Positions 8,760 through 16,680 of a stretch of 64,000 nt of DNA are shown here, one piece after another. Each line of letters opens with the position of its first letter. Positions within the stretch are counted from its first letter, which is position 1. This stretch comes from Desulfuromonadaceae bacterium (lineage in GTDB: Bacteria; Desulfobacterota; Desulfuromonadia; Geobacterales; Pseudopelobacteraceae). The DNA is taken from contig JAQTZV010000013.1 in assembly GCA_028687585.1 (NCBI GenBank), positions 1-64,000 of the forward strand, written 5' to 3'. Made by a program: the position numbers and the translations under genes. The notes under the pieces are model-generated. The model had not been told where the DNA came from. It did no database searches and was given only the letters and a program-made list of their open reading frames with translations.

Positions 8760-9281
8760 ATGATAAACGACCGCAAGTACATATTTTCATGGGAACTTCT
8801 GGGTGACATAACAGTAGGTCGCCCCAATCTGGGTAGTACAACCCGCGTGGAGGTCTACCGTCTGCTGCAGTTTGCTTTTCGTGACGTGATTGAGCAGCAT
8901 GTCGGCACTGAAGAGACTGACAAGATTTTTTATGAAGCCGGTGCACTTGCAGGGAAAGAATTCTATGCCCACATGCTCACCCCAACTACAGATCTAAATG
9001 AGTTTGTCCGCCAGTTGCAAGAGGTGCTGAAGGAGTTGGGTATCGGCATTTTACGTGTTGAGAGGGCTGATATGGAAAAAGGGGAGATTATTCTAACTGT
9101 GTCTGAAGATCTTGACTGCTCGGGCCTGCCGGAGCTTGACTACGAAATCTGTAGCTATGATGAAGGGTTTATCTCCGCATTACTGGAATGTTTTTCTGGC
9201 ATAAAATTCATTGTCAAAGAGGTGGATTGCTGGTGTACCGGTGACCGCACCTGTCGTTTTAAAGCCATAGCAACGGTATGA
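8760..9281 (+). CDS. V4R-domain (4-vinyl reductase-like) sensor protein
   Basis: This 173-residue protein matches the V4R domain family of small-molecule-binding proteins, with the conserved start of the fold (GRPNLGSTTRVEVYRLLQ) and the cysteine-bearing end VDCWCTGDRTCRFKA. Such domains are found alone and in XylR/DmpR-type regulators, where they bind aromatic or hydrophobic ligands or zinc. The ATG at 8760 follows AGGAG; a longer frame from 8619 has no ribosome site. The stop is three bases before the next gene, a diguanylate cyclase, so the two are very likely one operon and the V4R protein probably feeds a chemical signal to it. Ligand unknown. Confidence 0.85.
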   Translation: MINDRKYIFSWELLGDITVGRPNLGSTTRVEVYRLLQFAFRDVIEQHVGTEETDKIFYEAGALAGKEFYAHMLTPTTDLNEFVRQLQEVLKELGIGILRVERADMEKGEIILTVSEDLDCSGLPELDYEICSYDEGFISALLECFSGIKFIVKEVDCWCTGDRTCRFKAIATV

Positions 9282-9284
9282 CAC

Positions 9285-10169
9285 ATGACGCAGACACCAG
9301 ACAACAGTTCAACGCTCCTCAAGATGGCGGTCAAAAATTTACAGGATCTGCTTACCGACCGTACGGTTCCGCCCGAACCGCCGGAAGAGCTGGCAGATGT
9401 TGCAGGATTTTCACAACTTTATTCAACTCTGCTGGAGGTCCGCACTGCCATAAGGGAGTTTTCTTCCGGAAATTTAGACCATCAAATAACAAAGAAGGGG
9501 TACCTGCCAGGATCAATTAAAGCGTTGCAGGCGTCGCTGCATCACTTGACCTGGCAGACAAAAATGATTGCCTCGGGAGATTTTAGTCAGCGCGTTGATT
9601 TCATGGGTGAATTTTCTGAGTCATTCAATAGCATGGTTACACTGCTGGATGAGTCAATGCAAAAGCTTGGATTTATGGCGCACACCGATCCGCTCACCGG
9701 CTCAAACAATCGCGGTTATTTTATGGAGCGTTTTGATGCTGAGCTTGATCGTACAAAGCGTTATGGGGGTGTATTCTGTTTTATCATGCTTGATTTGGAT
9801 CACTTCAAGTCGGTAAATGACACGCGCGGTCATGCCGCTGGTGATGAAGCATTGCGATCTTTGTGCCGTGTTCTTAATTCTTCAGGGCTACGTAATACTG
9901 ATTTTTTTGGCAGAATTGGTGGTGAAGAATTTGCGATTGTATTGCCGGAAACTAAAATACAAGAGGCTGTTAAAGCAGCCGAAAGAGTACGGGGAAATCT
10001 GGAAAATACGATAGTGCTTCACGAGGGCAACGAGTTTTTCATAACGGCAAGTATCGGAGTCAGCGCATACAGGGTCGGTGATACACGAGAGTCCATGCTG
10101 AACCGCGCTGATCAGGCTATGTACAATGCAAAAGAGATTGGCAGGAACAGGATTTGTGTGGAGACGTGA
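9285..10169 (+). CDS. Diguanylate cyclase with HAMP-like N-terminal region
   Basis: The 294-residue protein makes cyclic-di-GMP. Residues about 45-125 contain two HAMP-like stretches (ASGDFSQRVDFMGEFSESFN is typical) but no membrane segment, so it is cytoplasmic. The GGDEF domain spans about 130-294 with the active-site motif GGEEF and, five residues before it, RNTD, an intact RxxD inhibitory site. It should therefore be an active, product-inhibited cyclase. It starts three bases after the V4R gene. It lies convergent with scpB, with only 25 bases between the stops. Confidence 0.93.
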   Translation: MTQTPDNSSTLLKMAVKNLQDLLTDRTVPPEPPEELADVAGFSQLYSTLLEVRTAIREFSSGNLDHQITKKGYLPGSIKALQASLHHLTWQTKMIASGDFSQRVDFMGEFSESFNSMVTLLDESMQKLGFMAHTDPLTGSNNRGYFMERFDAELDRTKRYGGVFCFIMLDLDHFKSVNDTRGHAAGDEALRSLCRVLNSSGLRNTDFFGRIGGEEFAIVLPETKIQEAVKAAERVRGNLENTIVLHEGNEFFITASIGVSAYRVGDTRESMLNRADQAMYNAKEIGRNRICVET

Positions 10170-10194
10170 TTAACTCAACGTGCTGAGAATCAGG

Positions 10195-10800
10195 TTACTC
10201 AAACGGCAAATCACTCTCCACCGGAACAGCCGTTGCCGGTTCAAGCTGTAACTCCTCCTGACGCTCATACAGCGGCACGGCATCGAGTGCCTGAATTTCG
10301 CGGAGCGTCGGTAACGATTTTAAATCTTTAAGTCCAAATACCTCAAGAAATTCTTTAGATGTTCCATAGATCAGCGGCCGACCCGGAATATCCTTTTTAC
10401 CCAGGATGCGTACCAGATGTTTTTCAAGCAGCGTCTTGAGAACGCCGCCGCAATCGACGCCGCGCAGATGCTCGACTTCAGCGCGGGTAATCGGCTGACG
10501 GTAGGCGATGATTGCCAGAGTTTCAAGGGCTGATTGCGAAAATTTTGCCGCCCTGGTTTTAATGTGACGGGTGATGTAACCATGAAAAGCGGGACGTGTC
10601 CTGAATTGCCAGCCGCCTGCCACCTCGACCAGTTCAAAGCCCCCTCCCCTCCCCTGATGATATTCCACCAGTCCGGAAAGGGCCGATTTTATCTCCTGCC
10701 GCTCGAATTCGGTCAGCAGATCGCAGATACGATCAGTTGATAGCGCTGAATCGGCGGTAAAAATGAGACTCTCTATGATGGCAGGTAAATCAGAATTCAT
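10195..10800 (-). CDS. scpB: Segregation and condensation protein B
   Basis: ScpB is a winged-helix dimer of the SMC-ScpAB condensin that compacts and separates chromosomes. This copy is 201 residues, the usual length, with the conserved start IIESLIFTADSALSTDRICD and the family signature AIIAYRQPITRAEVEHLRG near residue 100. The C-terminal tail is acidic. Its start overlaps the end of scpA by 11 bases, so translation is probably coupled. Confidence 0.95.
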   Translation of the reverse strand: MNSDLPAIIESLIFTADSALSTDRICDLLTEFERQEIKSALSGLVEYHQGRGGGFELVEVAGGWQFRTRPAFHGYITRHIKTRAAKFSQSALETLAIIAYRQPITRAEVEHLRGVDCGGVLKTLLEKHLVRILGKKDIPGRPLIYGTSKEFLEVFGLKDLKSLPTLREIQALDAVPLYERQEELQLEPATAVPVESDLPFE

Positions 10801-11608
10801 CCGTATTCAAAACCTCAGAGGGATCAGCGGTCACCGCGGGAACAAACCAGATTGAGCCATGCTCGCTCCCCTGGAAGATACGGATCAGCTTGAGACGGCA
10901 GAGCTCCAGAAGCGCCAGAAAGGTGACGATCACCCGTTCACGGGTCAGTTCATCCTTGACAAGATCGTTGAAATGGATGGTATCCTGCTCCTGAAGCTGC
11001 GAAAGAATGTCGTTGATACAGTCGGCAATACTGAGCGAATCGCCTGGGGCGACGTCATGGAAACTTTCCGCCGGAATCCGCAGCAGCAGAACCCGAAACG
11101 CGTCCACCAGCTCAAAGAGGCTTACTTCAAGCGGCCCCTCCATATTTTGTGCCGCAGCAAGCACCGGTTCAGAAGCGGTCCGTAAGAAAACCTCCCGCCC
11201 CAGCAGCGCCCGCGCACCGATGAGCATGCCGGCATCCTTGTACTGCTGATACTCTTGCAAACGCCGAACCAGTTCTTCCCGAGGGTCTGTTTCATCAATT
11301 TCCTGATCTTCCTGATCATCTACCGGAAGCAGTTGTCGGGACTTGATCTGCAGCAGAGTGGCCGCCATAACCAGAAAATCACCCGCGACTTCAAGGTTCA
11401 GCTCTTTCATCACCTTGATAAAATCGAGATACTGACGGGTTATGACCGCGATGGAAATATCGCAGATGTCCAACTCATTCTTCTTGATCAGATGCAGCAG
11501 CAGATCCATCGGCCCGTCGAATTTGTCGAGATGGACACTGTACTGCTCATGCAGACCATCCAGTAGCGGCAGATGTTCATCGCGTTGATGGTGCGCCTCA
11601 ACCTGCAT
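10790..11608 (-). CDS. scpA: Segregation and condensation protein A (kleisin)
   Basis: The 272-residue protein is the kleisin of the SMC complex. The signature YSVHLDKFDGPMDLLLHLIK lies at residues 24-43, and the middle helix DFLVMAATLLQIKSRQLLP is the usual SMC-neck-binding region. The C-terminal winged helix includes ERVIVTFLALLELCRL. The start ATG lies within two bases of the trpS stop (TGATATG), so trpS-scpA-scpB form one operon, an order seen in Geobacter relatives. Confidence 0.95.
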   Translation of the reverse strand: MQVEAHHQRDEHLPLLDGLHEQYSVHLDKFDGPMDLLLHLIKKNELDICDISIAVITRQYLDFIKVMKELNLEVAGDFLVMAATLLQIKSRQLLPVDDQEDQEIDETDPREELVRRLQEYQQYKDAGMLIGARALLGREVFLRTASEPVLAAAQNMEGPLEVSLFELVDAFRVLLLRIPAESFHDVAPGDSLSIADCINDILSQLQEQDTIHFNDLVKDELTRERVIVTFLALLELCRLKLIRIFQGSEHGSIWFVPAVTADPSEVLNTDEF

Positions 11609-11609
11609 A

Positions 11610-12590
11610 TCAGAACTGGAGTGCCGTACGAACTTCCGCCATAACGGCGTCTGATATCAGGGACGCCTTCCGACTCCCCTCCCGCAGCATTTCATCGACA
11701 AAAGCCGGGTTGGCGGCAAGTTCCTCGCGACGGGCACGGAACGGCGCCAGACGCTCGTTAATGCAGCCGGCCAGAATCTTCTTGCAGTCAACGCAGCCGA
11801 TCCGGGCCCCACGACAGGCCGGTATTATCTCATCCAGTTTTTCCTGCGGCACATAGAGCCGATGGAGGTTGAAGGCTACACAGATGTCCGGGTCTCCCGG
11901 ATCAGCCCGGCGGACACGATTGGTATCGGTTACCATTGACATAACCATTTTTGCTGTTGTTTCAGCATCGTCGGAGAGATAGATCGAGTTGTTGTACGAT
12001 TTACTCATCTTGCGCCCATCGAGACCCGGCAGTTTAGGGGTTTCAGTCAGCAACGCTTCCGGCTCGGGAAATACCGCGCCGTAGAGATGGTTGAAGCGAC
12101 GGGCTATTTCCCGGGTTATTTCCAGGTGCGGCAACTGATCATGCCCAACCGGGACCCGCGTCGCCTTGTAGAGAATAATATCAGCAGCCATCAGCACCGG
12201 ATAGCCGAGAAAACCGAATGTGGTCAGGTCCCGTGCCTCAATGTTGTCGAGCATCTCCTTGTAGGTCGGGTTGCGCTCCAGCCAGGAGACCGGGGTAATC
12301 ATCGATAGAATCAGATTCAGTTCGGAGTGATGCGGCACAAGACTCTGGCGGAACACCACGCACTTTTCCGGGTCAAGACCAAAAGCCACCCAATCCAGAA
12401 CCATCTCACGGATACTCTGTGCTATTCCGGCCGTATCGGCATATTCCGTCGTCAGCGAATGCCAGTCGGCGACAAAAAAGAAACAATCATAGGAATCCTG
12501 CATCTTGACCCAGTTTTCCAGTACCCCGTGATAATGCCCGATATGCAGTCTACCGCTCGGCCTCATGCCGCTGACAACGCGTTGTTTCAT
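11610..12590 (-). CDS. trpS: Tryptophanyl-tRNA synthetase
   Basis: This class I synthetase charges tRNA-Trp. HIGHYHG (the HIGH signature) lies near residue 17 and KMSKS near residue 197. The length of 326 residues is normal for bacterial TrpS. ATG 12590 is chosen over the longer frame from 12650 because AGGAG lies just upstream and the sequence then starts MKQRVVSGMRPSGRLHIGH as in the family. Three cysteines in RIGCVDCKK and AGCIN near 255-265 may bind zinc or a cluster, as reported for some TrpS enzymes. It is the first gene of trpS-scpA-scpB and is divergent from dut, with about 80 bases for both promoters. Confidence 0.95.
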   Translation of the reverse strand: MKQRVVSGMRPSGRLHIGHYHGVLENWVKMQDSYDCFFFVADWHSLTTEYADTAGIAQSIREMVLDWVAFGLDPEKCVVFRQSLVPHHSELNLILSMITPVSWLERNPTYKEMLDNIEARDLTTFGFLGYPVLMAADIILYKATRVPVGHDQLPHLEITREIARRFNHLYGAVFPEPEALLTETPKLPGLDGRKMSKSYNNSIYLSDDAETTAKMVMSMVTDTNRVRRADPGDPDICVAFNLHRLYVPQEKLDEIIPACRGARIGCVDCKKILAGCINERLAPFRARREELAANPAFVDEMLREGSRKASLISDAVMAEVRTALQF

Positions 12591-12671
12591 GATAAAACGC
12601 TCCTTGTTCCTCTCGTTCAATTCTGCTAAAGTCCCCCAGACAAATCTCATCGCAAAGACAGGAAAATCTAC

Positions 12672-13136
12672 ATGAAGCGGCCAAAAATTGAAACCAAAAT
12701 CATGAATCCACTGATCGGCACAACCATTCCGCTGCCGTCATATGCAACCGGCGGCGCCGCGGCGCTGGACCTGCGCGCCTGCCTGGAAGCCCAGAAAACC
12801 GTGCTGCCGGGAGAGACTGTGCTGATTCCCAGCGGCATCGCCATCAGCATCCACGACCCCGGTCTGGTGGCGCTGCTGGTACCGCGTTCCGGTCTCGGTA
12901 TCAAGCACGGCATTGTGTTGGCAAATACCGTTGGCGTTATCGATTCCGACTATCAGGGAGAAATCGGTATCGGGATCGTGAATCGCGGGACAGCTCCCTA
13001 CGTGATCGAACCGGGGGAGCGAATATGTCAGATGATGTTCGTACCGGTACTGCAGGCGGATTTGAGCGTGGTAACGGAGTTCAGCCAGGAGAGCGAGCGC
13101 GGCGCGGGCGGCTTTGGTTCTACGGGGAGCCATTGA
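12672..13136 (+). CDS. dut: dUTP diphosphatase
   Basis: The 154-residue trimeric dUTPase hydrolyses dUTP to dUMP and pyrophosphate, keeping uracil out of DNA. All five family motifs are visible: [41 protein letters not shown] and the C-terminal GAGGFGSTG. Length is normal. It is divergent from trpS. The acetyltransferase gene follows after 67 bases and may share the transcript. Confidence 0.96.
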   Translation: MKRPKIETKIMNPLIGTTIPLPSYATGGAAALDLRACLEAQKTVLPGETVLIPSGIAISIHDPGLVALLVPRSGLGIKHGIVLANTVGVIDSDYQGEIGIGIVNRGTAPYVIEPGERICQMMFVPVLQADLSVVTEFSQESERGAGGFGSTGSH

Positions 13137-13203
13137 TCGGCCGCCGTCTATTTTCATCCACAATACGACATTATCAACAGCAGCATCTTCAGGAGATGCC
13201 CCA

Positions 13204-13716
13204 ATGACAAAAATCTCTCCAGCAATAAAAGATTTGTTCCGCATACGGGAGCTGGCCATCGATGATTTTTCCAAGGTCTTTCACATCGGTGAGCAGGTCT
13301 TTACCGTCGAGTATTCCCAAAGTCTCTACCGTACCTGGGATGAATACGAAATCACCACCCTCTTCAATTCGGACAGTGAACTTTGTCTGGTGGCGGAGAC
13401 AGGAGATGAAATCCTCGGCTTCGTGTTGGGTACCACGGTCACGAAACACAACTCTCCCTGGAAATACGGATATCTTGTCTGGCTGGGAGTCCGCAAGGAC
13501 ATTCAGCAGGTTGGAGTGGGGAGCGGGCTGTTCAAAGAGATTAAGCATCGCATGAAGGAACAGGGGGTGCGGATGATGATCATTGATACCTCCGCTGACA
13601 ACCAGCCGGCGGTGCGCTTCTTTAAAAAACAGGGCTTTGACGATGTGCAGGAACATCTGTATATGTCCCTCAACCTGACACGCAAGAGCATAAAAAAAAC
13701 GGTAAAAAAACCATGA
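13204..13716 (+). CDS. GNAT family N-acetyltransferase
   Basis: The protein of 170 residues has the acetyl-CoA-binding motif A of GNAT enzymes in VRKDIQQVGVGSGLFKEI (the Q/RxxGxG/A segment) and the usual end SADNQPAVRFFKKQGFDDV. It resembles RimI-type acetyltransferases, but the acceptor cannot be named. AGGAG lies 7 bases before ATG 13204; the longer frame from 13114 overlaps dut and is unlikely. Its stop overlaps the start of the M20 peptidase gene (ATGA), which implies coupled translation. Confidence 0.88.
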   Translation: MTKISPAIKDLFRIRELAIDDFSKVFHIGEQVFTVEYSQSLYRTWDEYEITTLFNSDSELCLVAETGDEILGFVLGTTVTKHNSPWKYGYLVWLGVRKDIQQVGVGSGLFKEIKHRMKEQGVRMMIIDTSADNQPAVRFFKKQGFDDVQEHLYMSLNLTRKSIKKTVKKP

Positions 13717-14843
13717 GCGCCCGCCTGGAAAAAGTCTTGCGAGCCATTAATCCGGAGCGGCTGCGAAAAACGTTTCTTGAACTGCTGGACATCTATTCAC
13801 CATCCGGGAAGGAAGAGGATATCCAGCTCTATCTGGAGGGACTCCTCGCCCGGGCCGGTTTCAGCGTGGAACGACAGGAGGTTGACGAGGATCGTTATAA
13901 CCTGCGGGTTACCATGGGGCCCGGAGAGCCGGGGCTCTATCTGGTGGGGCATGTGGATACGGTGCCGGCCTGGGATCTGGATGAATCCGGACCGCTGCAG
14001 GAAGATGGCATAATCTGTGGTCTGGGCAGCGCCGACATGAAAGGGGGCTGCGCGGCCATGGTCGAGGCCTGGCTGGCGCTGGCCGAGGCGCTGGAACCTG
14101 CGGAACGACCCTCTGTCGGGTTGCTGCTGGTTGTCGGTGAAGAAGAAAACGGCGATGGCAGTGCGGTATTCCTGGAAACCTGCCGCCCTCCATGGGTAGT
14201 CATCGGTGAACCGACCAGTCTGGCGGCCGGATTTGCCCATTACGGCTATCTTGAAGCCGGTTTCGTCACGCGCGGCCTGCAAAGTCATTCCTCGCTCCCC
14301 GAACTGGGGCATAATGCCGTTGAATCAATGTTGCGCGTGCTGCTGCATCTTGGCAACGACCCTCTGTTCGACCGGGCCAGATCCGAGATTGTTTATTCCA
14401 TCAGGGAGATGCGGTCGTCCCAAGCCGGATTTGTTGTTCCGGATCGTTGCGAAGCCTGGATCGATCTGCATCTGCCGCCCGATCGTGACCCGGTCGCCCT
14501 CCAGGACGAGATCCGCCTGGTCGTGTCGAATTTCGACCAGCAAATTCCCGGACTAAACCTGGATGTCTCCTTTGATTTTGCCTCATCCGGTTACAGCCTT
14601 GGTACCGATAACGCTCCGGCGCAGATTTTAGCAGAGGTTTATACGCGGCTTGACCTGCCCTTGCAAATGAATGCCTTCCGCTCCCATTCCGACGGCAATC
14701 TCTTTTTTGCGGCAGGAGTCAAGCCGCTGATTCTCGGTCCCGGTTCCCTGGAAACCGCCCATACACCTGATGAACGGGTGAACTTTGCGGAAGTGTCGGC
14801 CGCTGCCGGCATTTATGCGGCACTCTGCCTTGGGATGTCCTGA
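13713..14843 (+). CDS. M20 family metallopeptidase (ArgE/DapE/carboxypeptidase-like)
   Basis: The 376-residue enzyme has the di-metal centre of the M20 family: GHVDTVP (first His and Asp), GLGSADMKGG (bridging Asp), GEEENGDG (base Glu and ligand) and a late AHTPDE (final His). It should remove an N-acyl group or a C-terminal residue from a small peptide or amino acid; ArgE-, DapE- and CPG2-like enzymes share this pattern and the substrate is not clear. Joined to the acetyltransferase by a 4-base overlap, which suggests a paired acetylation/deacylation task, but that is inference. Confidence 0.88.
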   Translation: MSARLEKVLRAINPERLRKTFLELLDIYSPSGKEEDIQLYLEGLLARAGFSVERQEVDEDRYNLRVTMGPGEPGLYLVGHVDTVPAWDLDESGPLQEDGIICGLGSADMKGGCAAMVEAWLALAEALEPAERPSVGLLLVVGEEENGDGSAVFLETCRPPWVVIGEPTSLAAGFAHYGYLEAGFVTRGLQSHSSLPELGHNAVESMLRVLLHLGNDPLFDRARSEIVYSIREMRSSQAGFVVPDRCEAWIDLHLPPDRDPVALQDEIRLVVSNFDQQIPGLNLDVSFDFASSGYSLGTDNAPAQILAEVYTRLDLPLQMNAFRSHSDGNLFFAAGVKPLILGPGSLETAHTPDERVNFAEVSAAAGIYAALCLGMS

Positions 14844-15275
14844 GGGGACGGACCTCGACAAGCGGGATGAGTCAGTAAACTGAAATTATCCTCTGCAAAA
14901 TATCGCCATTAAAAACAACTATTCCAACCAAACGAATCAGCGGTAAAGCCACCATGCTCTCAGCCGTTTAATTTCAATTTAACTTGAACATTTCTGACGA
15001 TATCATGCCTCAAGTAATGCTCTTCCCCCCCGCGAGTGGGAAACGAATTTCAGATGCAACTTGATTCCTGTAGATAACTTGGTAATATTCATCCGATAGT
15101 CGGCAGTTAGTATTGAGCGGAATTTGTCACCTGCGCAGTCCCGCCAGCCATTTTCCCAGAGGGGACGCTTGTTAGTTATGCACGGACGAGAGTAATTCAG
15201 CGTATCAGCAAAATCTGACATGGAGAAGCGTGGGCTGAGAACACAATTGCTTCAGCTTACACTCAAGGAGTTACG
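14844..15275. other. Intergenic region, no gene recognised
   Basis: A 72-codon minus-strand frame at 15003-15221 is open but lacks a ribosome site and similarity. No hairpin with a T-tract was seen after the M20 gene. The end of the stretch carries AAGGAG in front of the TPR gene. Confidence 0.3.
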
Positions 15276-15737
15276 ATGAATCCGGAAACGGCAAAAATTG
15301 CCCAAAAGGATTTCGAGCGGGCACAACAGGAGCTTGACAGCAACAACGTCCTGGCTGCACTCGCCTGTCTTGAGCGAGCACTCGGCATCTGGAATGATCC
15401 ACTCTGGCATTCCCGTCTCGGGTTCTGTGTGGCAAAACAGCGCGGTCAGCTTACCCAGGCGTTCGGACTGTGCCGCACAGCAATTGAACACGATCCGGAC
15501 AACCCGCTCCACTACTTTTATCTCGGCAAAGTCCATCTTATCGCAGGAAACAAGGACGAGGCACTCCAGGCGTTCAGACAGGGCATGGCGCTTGGAGGAA
15601 GTCCGCAACTGGAGCAGATTCTTGCCGAAATTGGAACCAGAAAGCCTCCGGTTATTTCTTTTCTTTCACGAGACAACCTGTTGAACAAATTTCTTGGAAT
15701 CATTTTTACGCGCCTTGGCTTACGGCAGGAGCCTTGA
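15276..15737 (+). CDS. Small TPR-repeat protein
   Basis: The 153-residue protein is built from about three tetratricopeptide repeats: residues 5-38 (QKDFERAQQELDSNNVLAAL), 39-75 and 76-110, with the canonical NPLHYFYLGKVHLIAGNKDE. The tail ends with a hydrophobic/basic segment (LNKFLGIIFTRLGLR). TPRs mediate protein binding, and the partner is unknown. AAGGAG lies 7 bases before the ATG. Similar small TPR proteins of Geobacter are often stand-alone genes. Confidence 0.85.
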   Translation: MNPETAKIAQKDFERAQQELDSNNVLAALACLERALGIWNDPLWHSRLGFCVAKQRGQLTQAFGLCRTAIEHDPDNPLHYFYLGKVHLIAGNKDEALQAFRQGMALGGSPQLEQILAEIGTRKPPVISFLSRDNLLNKFLGIIFTRLGLRQEP

Positions 15738-15841
15738 ATTCGGCCCCTTTATGTACAGGAAAATAGCGAGGTCCAAACAAAACAGAAGCAGCGCCCTGAA
15801 ACCACCGGCGTTCTCCCGAACCGCAGCCGTTCTGTTTGTCC

Positions 15842-15870
15842 TTGACAGATACCGGGGGCAGGATTACAAG
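15842..15870 (+). promoter_or_regulatory. Probable sigma-70 promoter of the DJ-1/PfpI gene
   Basis: TTGACA at 15842-15847 is followed by a 17-base spacer and TACAAG at 15865-15870. It lies 35 bases ahead of the start codon at 15905, between the TPR gene and the DJ-1/PfpI gene. The -35 box is perfect and the -10 box weak. Confidence 0.45.
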
Positions 15871-15904
15871 CGATCATCTGCAAGCCAACTGAAAGGAGTT
15901 CTCT

Positions 15905-16486
15905 ATGAGTGCAAAAAAAATTTTGATGCTCGTCGGCGATTACGTGGAAGATTATGAGGTTATGGTACCATTTCAAGCACTCCTGATGGTGGGACATACC
16001 GTCCATGCAGTCTGTCCGGGAAAAAAGGCGGGTGATACGATTCGCACTGCGATTCACGATTTCGAGGGTGACCAGACCTACAGCGAAAAACCCGGTCACA
16101 ATTTTACACTGAATGCTACATTTGCCGAGATTACGGCCGAAGCATATGACGCGCTGGTCATTCCCGGCGGACGTGCACCGGAATACATCCGCCTGAACGA
16201 GGTCGTGCTGAAAATGGTGCGCCACTTTTCTCAGGCGGGCAAGCCCATCGCATCGATCTGCCACGGAGCACAACTGCTGGCCGCAGCCGGAGTTCTGGAA
16301 GGGAAAGAATGCTCTGCTTACCCGGCTGTGGGTCCGGATGTGACGCGTGCGGGGGGCACGTATATGGATATTCTGATGGACAAAGCACATGTGGATGGTA
16401 TGTTGGTTACCGCGCCGGCATGGCCTGCTCATCCTGATTGGCTTGCTAAATTCCTGAAACTGATGGGAACAAAGATTGAACCATAA
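15905..16486 (+). CDS. DJ-1/PfpI family protein
   Basis: The 193-residue protein belongs to the DJ-1/PfpI superfamily. The nucleophile elbow is [15 protein letters not shown] with Cys near residue 118, preceded by [12 protein letters not shown], which carries the partner Glu region of PfpI-type members. Members act as proteases, deglycases/glyoxalases or chaperones; which one applies is unsettled. AAAGGAG sits before the ATG. It seems to be a single-gene unit with its own promoter and a terminator hairpin after it. Confidence 0.9.
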   Translation: MSAKKILMLVGDYVEDYEVMVPFQALLMVGHTVHAVCPGKKAGDTIRTAIHDFEGDQTYSEKPGHNFTLNATFAEITAEAYDALVIPGGRAPEYIRLNEVVLKMVRHFSQAGKPIASICHGAQLLAAAGVLEGKECSAYPAVGPDVTRAGGTYMDILMDKAHVDGMLVTAPAWPAHPDWLAKFLKLMGTKIEP

Positions 16487-16540
16487 CAAACCACCCAAAT
16501 AGACGCCACTTATTCAAATTTAAAATCAAAGATTAAATCA

Positions 16541-16569
16541 ATGGGGTAGCACAGACAGTGTTACCCCAT
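16541..16569 (+). terminator. Hairpin terminator after the DJ-1/PfpI gene
   Basis: ATGGGGTA at 16541-16548 pairs with TACCCCAT at 16562-16569, extended inward by CAC/GTG pairing, and is followed by CTTTGCTT. The stem is strong and the T-tract short, so termination is likely but may be partial. Confidence 0.6.
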
Positions 16570-16680
16570 CTTTGCTTGCCATCCCGGTTTGTCTAGTTGT
16601 ACCAGTTCCAGATCAAGACTCTATCTTCGTTGGCTCGCCTTCGATTGCTCAACGTACTGTCATACCCAAAGGAGCGTTAC

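Noticed and set aside
15003..15221. 72-codon minus-strand ORF
   Set aside because: It lacks a ribosome site and any recognisable motif, and it lies in a region without other gene signals.
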